Below are positions 15,894 through 25,229 of a stretch of DNA of 36,736 bases, piece after piece. A program made the translations under genes and the position numbers. The notes below the pieces were generated by a model. That model saw nothing but the letters and a program-made list of their open reading frames with translations, ran no database searches and was not told where the DNA came from. The stretch lies in contig WQBJ01000036.1 in the NCBI GenBank assembly GCA_013032095.1, positions 1 through 36,736 of the forward strand, read 5' to 3'. This stretch comes from Ruegeria atlantica. GTDB taxonomy: Bacteria; Pseudomonadota; Alphaproteobacteria; Rhodobacterales; Rhodobacteraceae. Positions within the stretch are counted from its first letter, which is position 1. Each line of letters begins with the position of its first letter.

Positions 15894-17213
15894 ATGACTT
15901 ACACAAAACTGGCCTCGGCCAGCGCAATAGTCCTTGCCGCTACTACTCTTTCTACCAAGGCAAATGCTGAAGACCTTACGCTTTGTTGGGCTGCATGGGA
16001 CCCGGCCAACGCGCTTGTTGAGCTATCAAAAGAATTCGAAGCAGAATCCGGCCATACGATGAACTTCGAATTTGTTCCCTGGCCAAATTTTGCGGACAGG
16101 ATGCTGAACGAACTGAATTCTGGTGGTAAGCTTTGCGACCTGCTTATTGGTGACAGTCAATGGATCGGCGGGGGCGCTGAGAATGGTCACTATGTCCAAC
16201 TGAACGAGTTCTTCGATGCTGAAGGCATCAGCATGGATGACTTCGCGCCAGCCACTGTCTACGCCTATTCAACTTGGCCCAAGGGCACACCAAACTATTA
16301 TGCCCTGCCTGCGATGGGCGATGCGAATGGCTGGTTCTATCGCAAGGACTGGTTCGAAAATCCTGAAATCCAAGCCGCATACAAAGAAGCAACTGGTCAG
16401 GATTTACGCGAGCCCGAATCCCAGAAAGAATTATTGCAGATCGCCCAGTTCTTTCAGGGTCGTGAGATCGACGGCAAGACTGTCTACGGGGCAGCAATCT
16501 TTACCGAACGCGGCTCGGAAGGGATTACTATGGGCGTCACCGGGGCGCTGTATCCATGGGGTTTCAAATACGAAAACACTCCAGGCTCATATGATATGGA
16601 AGGTGCTGTAAACTCACCGGAAGCTGTTGAAGCTCTAGAATTCTACAAAGAGTTCTACAAAACGGCGACACCCCCGGGATATACCAACTCTTACATGGGT
16701 GAGAGCTTGGATGCCTTTAAGTCCGGTCAGGTCGCCATGGCTATGAATTGGTTTGCGTTCTTCCCAGGTCTCTATGCCGATCCCAATACAGGCGGTGACA
16801 AGATCGACTTCTTTGTGAACCCACCACAAAATCAGGCAGGTTCGACACTTGGCGGACAAGGCATTTCTGTTGTCAGCTACTCTGACAAACAAGACGCCGC
16901 ACTTGAATACATTAAGTGGTTCGCACAGCCAGAAGTTCAGGCCAAATGGTGGGAGCTAGGCGGCTACTCGGCACATAACTCCGTGCTGGAAGATCCTGGT
17001 TTCGTGGACAGCCAACCGTTTGCCGGTGACTTCCTGGAAGCAATGGCTGGAGTTCAGGATTTCTGGCAAGAGCCTGCTTATGCTGAACTCCTGCTGGCCA
17101 TGCAGAAACGCATCCACGACTACGTAGTTGCCGACCAAGGCACAGCTCAAGAAGCACTTGATCTTCTGATCGAAGATTGGACGGAAGTCTTCGAAGACGA
17201 AGGCAAGCTGTAG
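15894..17213 (+). CDS. Carbohydrate ABC transporter, extracellular substrate-binding protein (family 1)
   Basis: A 439-residue periplasmic binding protein (SBP_bac_1 type, as for maltose, polyols and oligosaccharides). The Sec signal peptide is MTYTKLASAS plus a hydrophobic core, with probable cleavage after ANA near residue 25; the mature protein starts EDLTLCWAAWDPANALVEL. Tryptophan and tyrosine are abundant in the likely binding cleft (PWPNFADRM, ALPAMGDANGWFYRKDW, GALYPWGFKY), as in sugar-binding members. Start at 15894 has GGGAGGA 8 bases upstream. It is first in a ten-gene operon with two permeases and two ATPases; substrate not identifiable. A hairpin separates it from the next gene. 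Confidence 0.88.
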   Translation: MTYTKLASASAIVLAATTLSTKANAEDLTLCWAAWDPANALVELSKEFEAESGHTMNFEFVPWPNFADRMLNELNSGGKLCDLLIGDSQWIGGGAENGHYVQLNEFFDAEGISMDDFAPATVYAYSTWPKGTPNYYALPAMGDANGWFYRKDWFENPEIQAAYKEATGQDLREPESQKELLQIAQFFQGREIDGKTVYGAAIFTERGSEGITMGVTGALYPWGFKYENTPGSYDMEGAVNSPEAVEALEFYKEFYKTATPPGYTNSYMGESLDAFKSGQVAMAMNWFAFFPGLYADPNTGGDKIDFFVNPPQNQAGSTLGGQGISVVSYSDKQDAALEYIKWFAQPEVQAKWWELGGYSAHNSVLEDPGFVDSQPFAGDFLEAMAGVQDFWQEPAYAELLLAMQKRIHDYVVADQGTAQEALDLLIEDWTEVFEDEGKL

Positions 17214-17227
17214 TCCGGACACAGGCA

Positions 17228-17249
17228 GGAGCGGGTGCAATCCCGCTCC
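17228..17249 (+). promoter_or_regulatory. Intercistronic hairpin after the binding-protein gene
   Basis: A perfect 8-base-pair stem GGAGCGGG / CCCGCTCC with loop TGCAAT, 15 bases after the stop of the binding-protein gene and before the first permease. There is no U-tract, so it is more likely an mRNA 3'-end stabiliser or processing element than a terminator. It should raise the amount of binding protein relative to the membrane subunits. Confidence 0.65.
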
Positions 17250-17292
17250 ACCTTCACCCGTGAGCACTAAACCAACAAGAACTGGCAAAGAG

Positions 17293-18240
17293 ATGTCTGA
17301 CAGGACCGTAGATCGCGTTGCGCAGGCAACGCCCGAGCGAGTTGCGCGAAAGATCAAGGGGCTATCCGACCGCGCGATCGCCTGGATATTCATCTCCCCA
17401 ACAATTTTTCTATTGCTGGCGATCAACATCTTTCCGTTGATCTGGACCATCCAACTGAGCTTTACCAACTACAAGGCCAATCGGATCGGGCGTGAAGTCA
17501 AGGATGTCGGGCTCAGGAATTACGAGCGTATTCTGACAGACTCAGACACATGGCTAAATATGCAGGCGACGGCGCATTTCCTGTTCTGGACGATCTTTTT
17601 CCAGGTCCTGATCGGGTTTACTCTGGCTTGGTTGATCAACAAGAAATTCAAGGGCAACGATCTTTGGACCACGATCATCGTGCTGCCGATGATGTTGTCT
17701 CCTGCAGTCGTCGGGAACTTCTGGAAGTTCCTCTATCAGCCGCAGATCGGACTGTTTAACTACATCGTGTCCTGGTTTACCGGCAAAGACCCTTCTAGCT
17801 TTGAAATGCTGGGATCAGTGACATTGGCCCCATGGGCGATTGTGATTGTCGACACATGGATGTGGACACCTTTCGTGATGCTGATCTGTCTGGCCGGTTT
17901 GCGAAGTATTCCCGACTATATCTACGAGGCCGCCGAGATCGATCGGGCCAGCAAACTGCGGCAGTTTTTCACGATCACTATCCCGATGGTGCTACCGTTC
18001 CTGATGCTCGCGGTGCTGTTTCGAGGGATCGAGAACTTCAAGATGTTCGACCTGGTGGTTCAGCTGACAGGCGGAGGGCCCGGTTCTGTTACGGAACTCA
18101 CTTCGATCAATCTCAAGCGAGAGGCGTTTGAGAAGTGGCGTACGGGCTATGCCTCGGCCTATGCGATCATCCTATTCGTCACCGTGTTCGGCCTTGCGTC
18201 GATCTACGTAAAAGCTCTGAACAAGGTGAAACAGAGATGA
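17293..18240 (+). CDS. Carbohydrate ABC transporter permease (first)
   Basis: A 315-residue inner-membrane permease of the MalF-type family. The N-terminal cytoplasmic tail (SDRTVDRVAQATPERVARKI) is followed by about six membrane segments, the first at roughly residues 28-52 (AWIFISPTIFLLLAINIFPL). The EAA loop is YEAAEIDRASKLRQFFTITIP. The family motif TGGGPGSVTELTS is near the end. The longest frame begins at a GTG at 17260, but that codon has no ribosome site; the ATG at 17293 gives the family's normal start, although its own site is weak. The stop overlaps the ATG of the second permease (ATGA). Confidence 0.87.
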   Translation: MSDRTVDRVAQATPERVARKIKGLSDRAIAWIFISPTIFLLLAINIFPLIWTIQLSFTNYKANRIGREVKDVGLRNYERILTDSDTWLNMQATAHFLFWTIFFQVLIGFTLAWLINKKFKGNDLWTTIIVLPMMLSPAVVGNFWKFLYQPQIGLFNYIVSWFTGKDPSSFEMLGSVTLAPWAIVIVDTWMWTPFVMLICLAGLRSIPDYIYEAAEIDRASKLRQFFTITIPMVLPFLMLAVLFRGIENFKMFDLVVQLTGGGPGSVTELTSINLKREAFEKWRTGYASAYAIILFVTVFGLASIYVKALNKVKQR

Positions 18241-19175
18241 GCAGTTTTTCCGTCACTGAACCCTCGAACCGGTCCAAATGGATCGCCGGTTTTCTGGTCA
18301 TCGCTTATGCGCTGATCACAATGATCCCGCTGGTGTGGATTTTGCTGACTGGTTTCAAATCCCCGGCCGATGCGATCAGCTACCCGCCCAAAGTGGTCTT
18401 TGACCCAACACTTGAAGGCTACGTCAATCTCTTCACCACGCGCACGCGGCAAACCCAGGAGTTTCTGGAAGCTAATCCGCCGCAGAACTGGGCCGATGAG
18501 ATCGTCCGCCAATATGACATGGTGATTGTGGGGCCATCAAAGTTCGGCGAACGCTTTATGAATTCGGTTATCATCGGATTTGGCTCGACGTTCTTGAGCA
18601 TCTTCCTTGGTACGCTGGCCGCCTATGCGTTCAGCAGGTTCAAGGTCCCACTAAAGGACGACCTTCTATTTTTTATCCTGAGTACAAGGATGATGCCTCC
18701 GGTCGCTGTCGCCATCCCAATCTTCCTGATGTTCAGAAACCTTGGATTGAGCGATACGCATCTTGGAATGATCCTTCTCTATACAGGGGTCAATATCTCC
18801 CTGGCGGTTTGGCTGCTGAAGGGTTTCATCGACGAAATCCCAAGAGAGTACGAAGAAGCCGCCCTCATAGATGGCTACACGAGGTTTCAGGCATTCTACA
18901 AAGTGGTGCTGCCGCAAGCCGCGACTGGCATAGCCTCAACAGCTATCTTTTGCCTGATCTTCGCCTGGAATGAGTACGCGTTTGCCGTGCTGCTGACATC
19001 CGCGAACGCGCAGACTGCACCACCGTTCATCCCGACCATTATTGGTATCGGCGGTCTGGACTGGCCTGCCGTGGCAGCTGGCGCGACGATCTTCCTCATC
19101 CCCGTCATGATTTTCACCATCCTGATGCGCAAACACTTGCTGCGCGGGATCACATTCGGAGCCGTGCGCAAATGA
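18237..19175 (+). CDS. Carbohydrate ABC transporter permease (second)
   Basis: A 312-residue MalG-type inner-membrane permease. Membrane segments begin with GFLVIAYALITMIPLVWILL at about residues 16-35. A periplasmic stretch of about 60 residues (PPKVVFDPTLEGYVNLF onward) separates the first two segments. The EAA loop is YEEAALIDGYTRFQAFYKV. The C-terminus LRGITFGAV is typical of this family. The longest open frame extends 102 bases further upstream, but that part is a shadow of the first permease; the true start is the ATG in the ATGA overlap. Its stop again overlaps the start of the small membrane protein gene, so all three are translationally coupled. Confidence 0.9.
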   Translation: MSSFSVTEPSNRSKWIAGFLVIAYALITMIPLVWILLTGFKSPADAISYPPKVVFDPTLEGYVNLFTTRTRQTQEFLEANPPQNWADEIVRQYDMVIVGPSKFGERFMNSVIIGFGSTFLSIFLGTLAAYAFSRFKVPLKDDLLFFILSTRMMPPVAVAIPIFLMFRNLGLSDTHLGMILLYTGVNISLAVWLLKGFIDEIPREYEEAALIDGYTRFQAFYKVVLPQAATGIASTAIFCLIFAWNEYAFAVLLTSANAQTAPPFIPTIIGIGGLDWPAVAAGATIFLIPVMIFTILMRKHLLRGITFGAVRK

Positions 19176-19360
19176 GCGAGTTTTTTACCGGACTACTACG
19201 GCTCCGCCGCGGCCCATGGGAGATGGTCGCAACTATCCTTATTGCACTGGGTGTCTTCATGCTGATGCAGCCCTTTGTCCTTTGGGCCTTCACCTATTCC
19301 TTCATCGTCACGCTGATCGGAACCGTCATGTTCATCATCGTCAGCCATTTCCCGGAGTAG
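19172..19360 (+). CDS. Small two-helix membrane protein, putative importer accessory subunit
   Basis: A 62-residue protein with a basic start (LLRLRRGPWE) and two hydrophobic stretches, about residues 18-35 (MVATILIALGVFMLM) and 38-57 (LWAFTYSFIVTLIGTVMFII), so probably a hairpin in the inner membrane. Its ATG overlaps the permease stop (ATGA) and the ATPase gene begins 3 bases after its stop, which argues that it is a real, coregulated gene. I do not recognise a named family with certainty. Small membrane proteins occur in the same place in dual-ATPase polyol importers such as the rhizobial glycerol system, which supports a role in assembly or stability of the transporter; that role is inference. 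Confidence 0.75.
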   Translation: MSEFFTGLLRLRRGPWEMVATILIALGVFMLMQPFVLWAFTYSFIVTLIGTVMFIIVSHFPE

Positions 19361-19362
19361 AA

Positions 19363-20460
19363 ATGGCCCAGATCATAGTCAAAAACGTAAAAAAGATGTT
19401 CGGCGATTTCACGGCTGTCCGCGAAAGCTCGTTCACGATTGAAGACGGTGAGTTTTTCATGCTGCTGGGGCCATCCGGTTGCGGAAAGACGACGACTCTA
19501 AGGATGATCGCGGGATTGGAACTTCCAACATCTGGCGAGATTTACCTTGATGGTGAAGAAATTAGCCAACGGCCACCTTCAGAGCGAGACATTGCCTTCG
19601 TGTTCCAGATGTTTGCGCTGTATCCGCATATGAACGTGCGAAAGAACATCAGCTATCCGTTGATATCGCAGGGGATGCCGCGCGCGGCTGTCCAAGCCAA
19701 GGTGGAAGAAGTTGCCAGAATTCTGGGGATAACAGATATTCTCGACAGCCCCGTCGGTGGGCTTTCCGGTGGAGACAGGCAACGCGTTGCGCTCGGGCGT
19801 GCGATTGTGCGTGAACCCAAAGCCTTCATGATGGACGAACCACTTGGCGCACTGGATGCCGAGTTTCGCGAGCATATGGCTGAGGAACTGCGCGCCCTTC
19901 ATGATCGCATGGGTGCAACCACGGTGTATGTCACACATGACCAGTTGGAAGCCATGCAGATGGGCGACAAAATCGTCGTGATGAACAACGCCGTAATTGA
20001 GCAGTTTGGCACACCCCAGGAAATCTACGACAAGCCAGCTACGATGTTCGTTGCAGATTTTATCGGGTCTCCTTCGATGAACTTCCTGCCGTTTCAGGGA
20101 AAGGTCGAGCCTGGCTCGGAAATGGTACGACTGAATGGCCATGACGAAGCCGTGCCGCGGCTGATGGAAGGGGCGGAAGGTGACTTGGTGTTCGGTGTTC
20201 GCCCCGAGCACGTTTTTCTATCGGATTCGAGCACCTACCGGGCCACGGTTCTGGCGGCAGAATACCTGGGGACCACTCAGATCGTAACACTGCAAAGCCC
20301 CAACGGAGAACTGAAAGCCCGAATTGATGCACGCGAAGTGGTTAATCCCGGCGAGACAGTGGGATTGGAGTTCCGCTCACCCGCAGTAACGCTATTTGAC
20401 AAATCTACCGGACGCGCGTTGAGGTCCGCTCTGAACGACGAGGTACTGAGCAATGGCTGA
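19363..20460 (+). CDS. Carbohydrate ABC transporter ATP-binding protein (first of two)
   Basis: A 365-residue ATPase of the MalK/UgpC family. Walker A GPSGCGKT is at residues 36-43, Q-loop FQMFALYPHM at 81-90, signature LSGGD at 134-138, Walker B AFMMDEP at about 154-160, switch histidine H192 in YVTHDQ, and a C-terminal TOBE-like domain (VFGVRPEHVFL). A longer frame to 19216 exists but begins inside the small membrane protein gene; the ATG at 19363 is the domain start. It overlaps the second ATPase gene by 8 bases. The pairing of two unequal ATPases suggests a heterodimer. Confidence 0.9.
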   Translation: MAQIIVKNVKKMFGDFTAVRESSFTIEDGEFFMLLGPSGCGKTTTLRMIAGLELPTSGEIYLDGEEISQRPPSERDIAFVFQMFALYPHMNVRKNISYPLISQGMPRAAVQAKVEEVARILGITDILDSPVGGLSGGDRQRVALGRAIVREPKAFMMDEPLGALDAEFREHMAEELRALHDRMGATTVYVTHDQLEAMQMGDKIVVMNNAVIEQFGTPQEIYDKPATMFVADFIGSPSMNFLPFQGKVEPGSEMVRLNGHDEAVPRLMEGAEGDLVFGVRPEHVFLSDSSTYRATVLAAEYLGTTQIVTLQSPNGELKARIDAREVVNPGETVGLEFRSPAVTLFDKSTGRALRSALNDEVLSNG

Positions 20461-21445
20461 AGTCGTTCTGGAAAACATCTCAAAATCCTTCGGCAGCCTT
20501 AAGGCAGTCGACAATATCTCGATGACGATCCCGGACGGTGCCTTTGTAGTACTGCTGGGTCCGACAGGAGCGGGAAAGACGACCACGCTGAGGTTGATAT
20601 CAGGGCTGGAGAAGCTTGATTCCGGATCAATTCGCATTGCTGGCCGGGACGTCGGGCTTGAAACACCCGCGCAGCGTGATGTGGCGATGGTGTTCCAACA
20701 ATACTCACTGTACCCGCACATGACAGTGCGCGAGAACCTTTCGTTTCCGCTGCGATCTCCGATCCTCAGGACACCGGAAGAAGAGATCACCAAGAAGGTG
20801 GACGAAGTCGCTGAGATCCTACAAATCCCGCACAAACTGGACAACAAGGCCACCGAGTTGTCTGGCGGCGAAATGCAGCGGGTATCAATAGGGCGAGCGC
20901 TGGTGCGCGATCCGCAGATATTTCTCATGGACGAGCCGCTCAGTTCTTTAGATGCCAAGCTGCGTGCAGACTTGCGTGTCGAGTTGAAAAGAATTCAAGC
21001 AGATTTGGGGTCCACACTTTTATACGTGACCCACGATCAGGTCGAGGCTATGACCATGGCAACGCATATCGGCGTGCTGGAAGAGGGTAGGTTGGTTCAA
21101 TACGGCACGCCTCGGGACATCTATGAAAATCCGCGCAGCGTTTATGTTGCCAGCCGGTTGGGTTTGCCTCGGATCAACATTCTGCCATCCGAATTGTTTG
21201 GAGGGGATCACAAAGGCCCTCAGATTGGCCTGCGTCCAGAGAATATCGTGGAAGGTGAGGGCAGTGATGCCCGTGTTATCCGTGCCGAACACCTGGGGGA
21301 CCAAACGCGATTGCACCTGGATTTGAACGGCCATTCGGTCGTGACCTTGATCGATGTTCATCAGGATTACCCCGCAGGACAAACGATAAAAATACGCCCT
21401 CACAACCCATTGTATTTTGACGCCTCTGGCGCACGCGTGACTTAA
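20453..21445 (+). CDS. Carbohydrate ABC transporter ATP-binding protein (second of two)
   Basis: A 330-residue MalK-like ATPase, clearly different in sequence from its neighbour. Walker A is GPTGAGKT (36-43), Q-loop FQQYSLYPHM, signature LSGGE (136-140), Walker B IFLMDEP (about 156-162), and switch histidine H194. All motifs are intact, so it should hydrolyse ATP. Its C-terminal domain is shorter than that of the first ATPase (IGLRPENIVEGEG, then LGDQTRLHLDL). The ATG lies inside the end of the preceding gene. Two intact, non-identical ATPases with two permeases recall the GlpS/GlpT pair of rhizobial glycerol importers. Confidence 0.9.
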   Translation: MAEVVLENISKSFGSLKAVDNISMTIPDGAFVVLLGPTGAGKTTTLRLISGLEKLDSGSIRIAGRDVGLETPAQRDVAMVFQQYSLYPHMTVRENLSFPLRSPILRTPEEEITKKVDEVAEILQIPHKLDNKATELSGGEMQRVSIGRALVRDPQIFLMDEPLSSLDAKLRADLRVELKRIQADLGSTLLYVTHDQVEAMTMATHIGVLEEGRLVQYGTPRDIYENPRSVYVASRLGLPRINILPSELFGGDHKGPQIGLRPENIVEGEGSDARVIRAEHLGDQTRLHLDLNGHSVVTLIDVHQDYPAGQTIKIRPHNPLYFDASGARVT

Positions 21446-21456
21446 GGAGCAAAAGC

Positions 21457-23079
21457 ATGGCCCAGTTCCTCAACACAAAAGAAACCCTTGTAACAGAGGC
21501 GATAGACGGCCTTTTGGCCTCTTCCGGCGGCGCATTGACCCGATTGGACGGCTACCCGCATATCAAGGTGGTCTACCGCTCGGACTGGGACAAATCGAAG
21601 GTGGCTTTGGTGTCTGGCGGCGGGTCTGGTCATGAGCCTGCTCATGCGGGCTTTGTCGGGGCTGGTATGCTAACTGCGGCCGTGTGTGGAGAAGTGTTTG
21701 CATCACCTTCAGTCGAAGCGGTTCTTGCGGGTATTCTCGCTGTTACTGGTGAGGCAGGGTGTTTGCTGATCGTCAAGAATTATACGGGCGATCGGTTGAA
21801 CTTTGGGCTAGCGGCGGAGCGTGCCCGTGCTTTAGGGCGCAAGGTTGAGATGGTGGTGGTGGATGATGACATCGCCTTGCCGGACCTGCCGCAGCCGCGT
21901 GGCGTGGCAGGAACGTTATTCGTGCACAAAATTGCCGGCGCGCTTGCGGAGCGCGGCGCTGATCTGGGAACAGTAACCAAGGCTGCAAAAAGCGTTATCG
22001 ACAAGGTGGTCAGCATCGGGATGAGCCTCGACACATGCACCGTTCCGGGGTCTCCGAAAGAGGACAGGATCGCGCCGGGCAAAGCGGAGTTAGGGTTGGG
22101 TATCCATGGCGAACCGGGTGTCGAGCAGGTGGATTTTGCGAACGCGGTTACTGCTATGTCTACCATCGTAGAAAAGTTGAAACAACGGGTTAGCTCTGGG
22201 GGATGTGTCGCGTTGATCAACAACCTTGGGTCGACAACTCCATTGGAAATGGCCGTTCTGACACACGCATTGTCCGAAACCGGGTTGGCGCGTCATATCA
22301 TTGGACCTGCGCCAATGATGACATCGCTAGACATGCACGGGTTTTCTGTTTCTGTGTTGACCGTCAGTCAAGGTGAATTGTCGGCCCTTGAAGCTCCGGT
22401 CGCTCTGGCGGCATGGCCTGGCGTCAACGCGATCGGCCCAATTCAGGTTGCGCCTTTGCCCGATGGCTTGACCCCAATTGATCCTATTCCCTCGAACAAT
22501 CCAGCCACAAAGGAAACAATTACGCGATTGTCCGAACTGCTGATCAATGCCGAGAAAGAACTGAACGAATTGGATGCCAAATCAGGCGATGGAGATACTG
22601 GCAGCACGTTGGCAACTGCGGCGAGGGCATTGCAGGGCAGTCTGGACCGAATGCCCCTTGCGGATTTGACGCAACTCTTCCCGGCTTTGGGTAACGAACT
22701 CAGCCAGACAATGGGCGGTTCTTCAGGCGTAATACTTGCCATCTTTTTCAATGCTGCAGGAGACGCCTGTGCCAGCGGCGCGTCAATCCCGAAATCCCTT
22801 TTGGAAGGTTTGAACCGCGTCAGCCAGGTTGGCGGGGCCAAAGTTGGGGACAGAACGATGATCGATGCATTGGCACCCGCGCTGGACGCTCTGCCTTCGG
22901 GTTTGGCTCAAGCTGCAAAGGCAGCGCGCGAAGGTGCGGACAGTACGGCAAACATTCACCGTGCCAAGGCCGGTCGGGCTGCCTATGTTCCCGAGGAAAA
23001 CCTGATGGGAAACAACGATCCTGGCGCTGAAGCCGTTGCCTTGTTGTTTGAGGGGTTGGCGCAGGAAATCAAAGGCTGA
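21457..23079 (+). CDS. Dihydroxyacetone-kinase family protein, fused DhaK-DhaL (ATP-dependent)
   Basis: A 540-residue ATP-dependent ketose kinase. Residues 1-330 are a DhaK domain: VSGGGSGHEPAHAGFVGAGM binds the substrate, and H217 in GLGIHGEPG is the histidine that forms a hemiaminal with the ketone. Residues about 350-540 are a DhaL domain with the Mg-ATP aspartates D373, D378 and D380 in LDAKSGDGDTGS, then TMGGSSGVI, VGDRTMIDAL and GRAAYVPEENLMGNNDPGA. Such fused proteins phosphorylate dihydroxyacetone, glyceraldehyde or C4 ketoses such as erythrulose. The start has AAGGAG upstream. Within a sugar-importer operon a C4 or other small ketose is plausible, but the substrate is not decided by sequence. 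Confidence 0.9.
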   Translation: MAQFLNTKETLVTEAIDGLLASSGGALTRLDGYPHIKVVYRSDWDKSKVALVSGGGSGHEPAHAGFVGAGMLTAAVCGEVFASPSVEAVLAGILAVTGEAGCLLIVKNYTGDRLNFGLAAERARALGRKVEMVVVDDDIALPDLPQPRGVAGTLFVHKIAGALAERGADLGTVTKAAKSVIDKVVSIGMSLDTCTVPGSPKEDRIAPGKAELGLGIHGEPGVEQVDFANAVTAMSTIVEKLKQRVSSGGCVALINNLGSTTPLEMAVLTHALSETGLARHIIGPAPMMTSLDMHGFSVSVLTVSQGELSALEAPVALAAWPGVNAIGPIQVAPLPDGLTPIDPIPSNNPATKETITRLSELLINAEKELNELDAKSGDGDTGSTLATAARALQGSLDRMPLADLTQLFPALGNELSQTMGGSSGVILAIFFNAAGDACASGASIPKSLLEGLNRVSQVGGAKVGDRTMIDALAPALDALPSGLAQAAKAAREGADSTANIHRAKAGRAAYVPEENLMGNNDPGAEAVALLFEGLAQEIKG

Positions 23080-23086
23080 ACGACTC

Positions 23087-24145
23087 GTGGAAGATCAAAA
23101 ACACAAACTAGAATTGGTGAATAAACCAACGGTGAATGACATCGCGCGTGTTGCGGGTGTTAGCCTGGCAACTGTTGATCGGGTCCTGAACAGGAGACCG
23201 GGCGTTCGGGCCGTGACCGTAGAAAAGGTTCAACAGGCAATCGATGAGCTTGGCTATGTCCGCGACACCGCTGCAGCCAATCTCGCGCGACAGCGTGTTT
23301 ATAACTTTTTGTTCGTCCTGCCAGATACGGACAACGAGTTTGTCGAAGCGCTTAGCAAGCAAATTTTAGAACAATCACGCGATCAGTTCATCGAGCGGAC
23401 ACGGATGAAAATTCAACGGGTGGCTCCGTTTGATCCTCAGGAAATAGTCGAAATTTTAGATGCTTTGGACAGCCGGGATGTCGATGGTGTCGCCGTTTTC
23501 GGCCCGGAAACGCCTTCTGTGCGCGACGCTGTGAAAAGGGTCCGGGACAAAGGCGTGCCGGTCGTTGCGTTGGTGTCTGACCTGCCCAGCTCGGACCGCG
23601 ACCATTTCGTTGGAATTGACAATGTCTCAGCTGGTCGCACGGCGGCTCAGCTGATGGGACGCTTTGTGCATCGCAAGGGCAAGGTGTTGGTTCTTACAGG
23701 CTCGCGTTTGGCGCGAGATCATCTGGAACGCCGGCAGGGTTTCGATCTGGTTATCACCGAGGATTATCCGCATCTGGAAGTTGTGGCGTCGGTCGAAGGT
23801 CGCGATGACCCGGAGCTGATCTACAAGATGATGCCCGAGATTTTTGAGACCTACCCGGATCTTGTCGGAATTTATTCTTCCGCTGCTGGAAACGCCGGAC
23901 TGATCCAATTTCTGTCAGACGGCAATATCAGCAAAGATCTGGTGATTATTGCCCACGAGCTTACACCGCTGAGCCGCGAAGCGCTAAGTCGCGGAACTTT
24001 TGATGCGCTAATTTCGCAAGATTCAGGCCATCTAGTCCGGTCCGCAGTCCGTCTACTGCGTGCAACATCCGACAAGGTTCCTTTCAACAAGGCACAAGAG
24101 CGCATTCGTATCGACATTTATCTGAAGGAAAATTTGCCGCCATAG
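23087..24145 (+). CDS. LacI-family transcriptional regulator
   Basis: A 352-residue repressor-type regulator. The N-terminal helix-turn-helix is VNDIARVAGVSLATVDRVLN with the hinge region AAANLARQRV, followed by a periplasmic-binding-protein-like sensor domain (NFLFVLPDTDNEFVEALSKQ, VGIDNVSAGRTAAQLMGRF, LVGIYSSAAGNAGLIQFL) as in RbsR-type proteins. The open frame begins inside the kinase gene; the GTG at 23087, 8 bases after the kinase stop, is the most likely start, with a weak AAAGG upstream. A GTG at 23117 is an alternative. Because it lies inside the operon it probably represses its own transcription through the palindromes at 15781-15830. Confidence 0.87.
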   Translation: MEDQKHKLELVNKPTVNDIARVAGVSLATVDRVLNRRPGVRAVTVEKVQQAIDELGYVRDTAAANLARQRVYNFLFVLPDTDNEFVEALSKQILEQSRDQFIERTRMKIQRVAPFDPQEIVEILDALDSRDVDGVAVFGPETPSVRDAVKRVRDKGVPVVALVSDLPSSDRDHFVGIDNVSAGRTAAQLMGRFVHRKGKVLVLTGSRLARDHLERRQGFDLVITEDYPHLEVVASVEGRDDPELIYKMMPEIFETYPDLVGIYSSAAGNAGLIQFLSDGNISKDLVIIAHELTPLSREALSRGTFDALISQDSGHLVRSAVRLLRATSDKVPFNKAQERIRIDIYLKENLPP

Positions 24146-24173
24146 AGGCATCGGTTTTTGGGGAGGAGACAAT

Positions 24174-25229
24174 ATGAAAACGATAAAAGGCCCGGCGCTG
24201 TTTCTGGCTCAGTTCGCTGGAGATGAAGCGCCCTTCAACTCGTGGGATACCATCACCAAATGGGCGGCGGATTGTGGGTACAAAGGTGTTCAGGTGCCCA
24301 GTTGGGATGGCCGGTTGTTTGATCTTGAAACAGCCGCTTCAAGCACGGATTACTGTGACGAGTTCAAGGGTACGGCCAAAGAGAACGGCGTAGACGTTAC
24401 CGAGTTGTCGACGCACCTTCAGGGCCAGCTTGTGGCCGTTCATCCGGCCTACGACGCTGCCTTCGATGGGTTCGCTGCCGAAAGCGTCAGGGGAAATCCA
24501 AAAGCCCGTCAGGAATGGGCTGTGGATCAGGTTAAGAAGGCGTTGTCAGCCTCCAAGAATTTAGGGATTTCAGCACACGCGACGTTTTCCGGAGCGTTGG
24601 CCTGGCCATATGTCTACCCTTGGCCGCAACGACCTGCGGGCCTCATCGAAACTGCATTTGATGAGCTTGCCAGCCGTTGGGTGCCGATCCTGAACCATGC
24701 AGAAGATTGCGGCGTTGATGTGTGCTACGAAATCCATCCCGGCGAAGACCTGCATGACGGTGTGACCTATGAGATGTTCCTCGAACGGACGGGCAATCAT
24801 GCTCGGGCTTGCATGTTGTACGACCCGTCGCATTACGTCCTTCAATGTCTCGATTATCTGGACAATATCGACATCTACAAAGACCGGATCCGGATGTTTC
24901 ATGTCAAAGACGCTGAGTTCAACCCGACCGGTAGGCAGGGTGTCTATTCCGGTTATCAAAGCTGGGTTGATCGGGCGGGACGGTTCCGGTCGCTTGGTGA
25001 TGGTCAGGTCGACTTCGGGGCCGTGTTTTCCAAAATGGCAGCGAACGACTTTGACGGCTGGGCTGTGGTCGAATGGGAATGCTGTCTCAAACACCCCGAG
25101 GATGGCGCGCGAGAGGGCGCTCAGTTTGTATCCGACCACATTATCCGTGTGACAGAGAAAGCCTTTGATGATTTCGCTGACGGTGGCGCAGACGAAGCGG
25201 CCAATCGAAAAATGCTGGGGATAGATTGA
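24174..25229 (+). CDS. Sugar phosphate isomerase/epimerase family protein (xylose-isomerase-like TIM barrel)
   Basis: A 351-residue cytoplasmic TIM-barrel protein of the AP_endonuc_2 family. Candidate metal ligands are visible: glutamate in VCYEIHPGEDLHDG, aspartate/histidine in LYDPSHYVLQ, histidine in FHVKDAEF, and glutamate in AVVEWEC. Members isomerise or epimerise sugars and sugar phosphates; some act on 3-keto-glycosides. The GGGGAGG site before the ATG is strong. Its stop overlaps the start of the next gene (TGATG); a pair of this isomerase type with this Gfo/Idh/MocA type recurs, to my knowledge, in many rhizobial and roseobacter sugar operons, so they probably act in sequence on one substrate. 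Confidence 0.85.
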   Translation: MKTIKGPALFLAQFAGDEAPFNSWDTITKWAADCGYKGVQVPSWDGRLFDLETAASSTDYCDEFKGTAKENGVDVTELSTHLQGQLVAVHPAYDAAFDGFAAESVRGNPKARQEWAVDQVKKALSASKNLGISAHATFSGALAWPYVYPWPQRPAGLIETAFDELASRWVPILNHAEDCGVDVCYEIHPGEDLHDGVTYEMFLERTGNHARACMLYDPSHYVLQCLDYLDNIDIYKDRIRMFHVKDAEFNPTGRQGVYSGYQSWVDRAGRFRSLGDGQVDFGAVFSKMAANDFDGWAVVEWECCLKHPEDGAREGAQFVSDHIIRVTEKAFDDFADGGADEAANRKMLGID

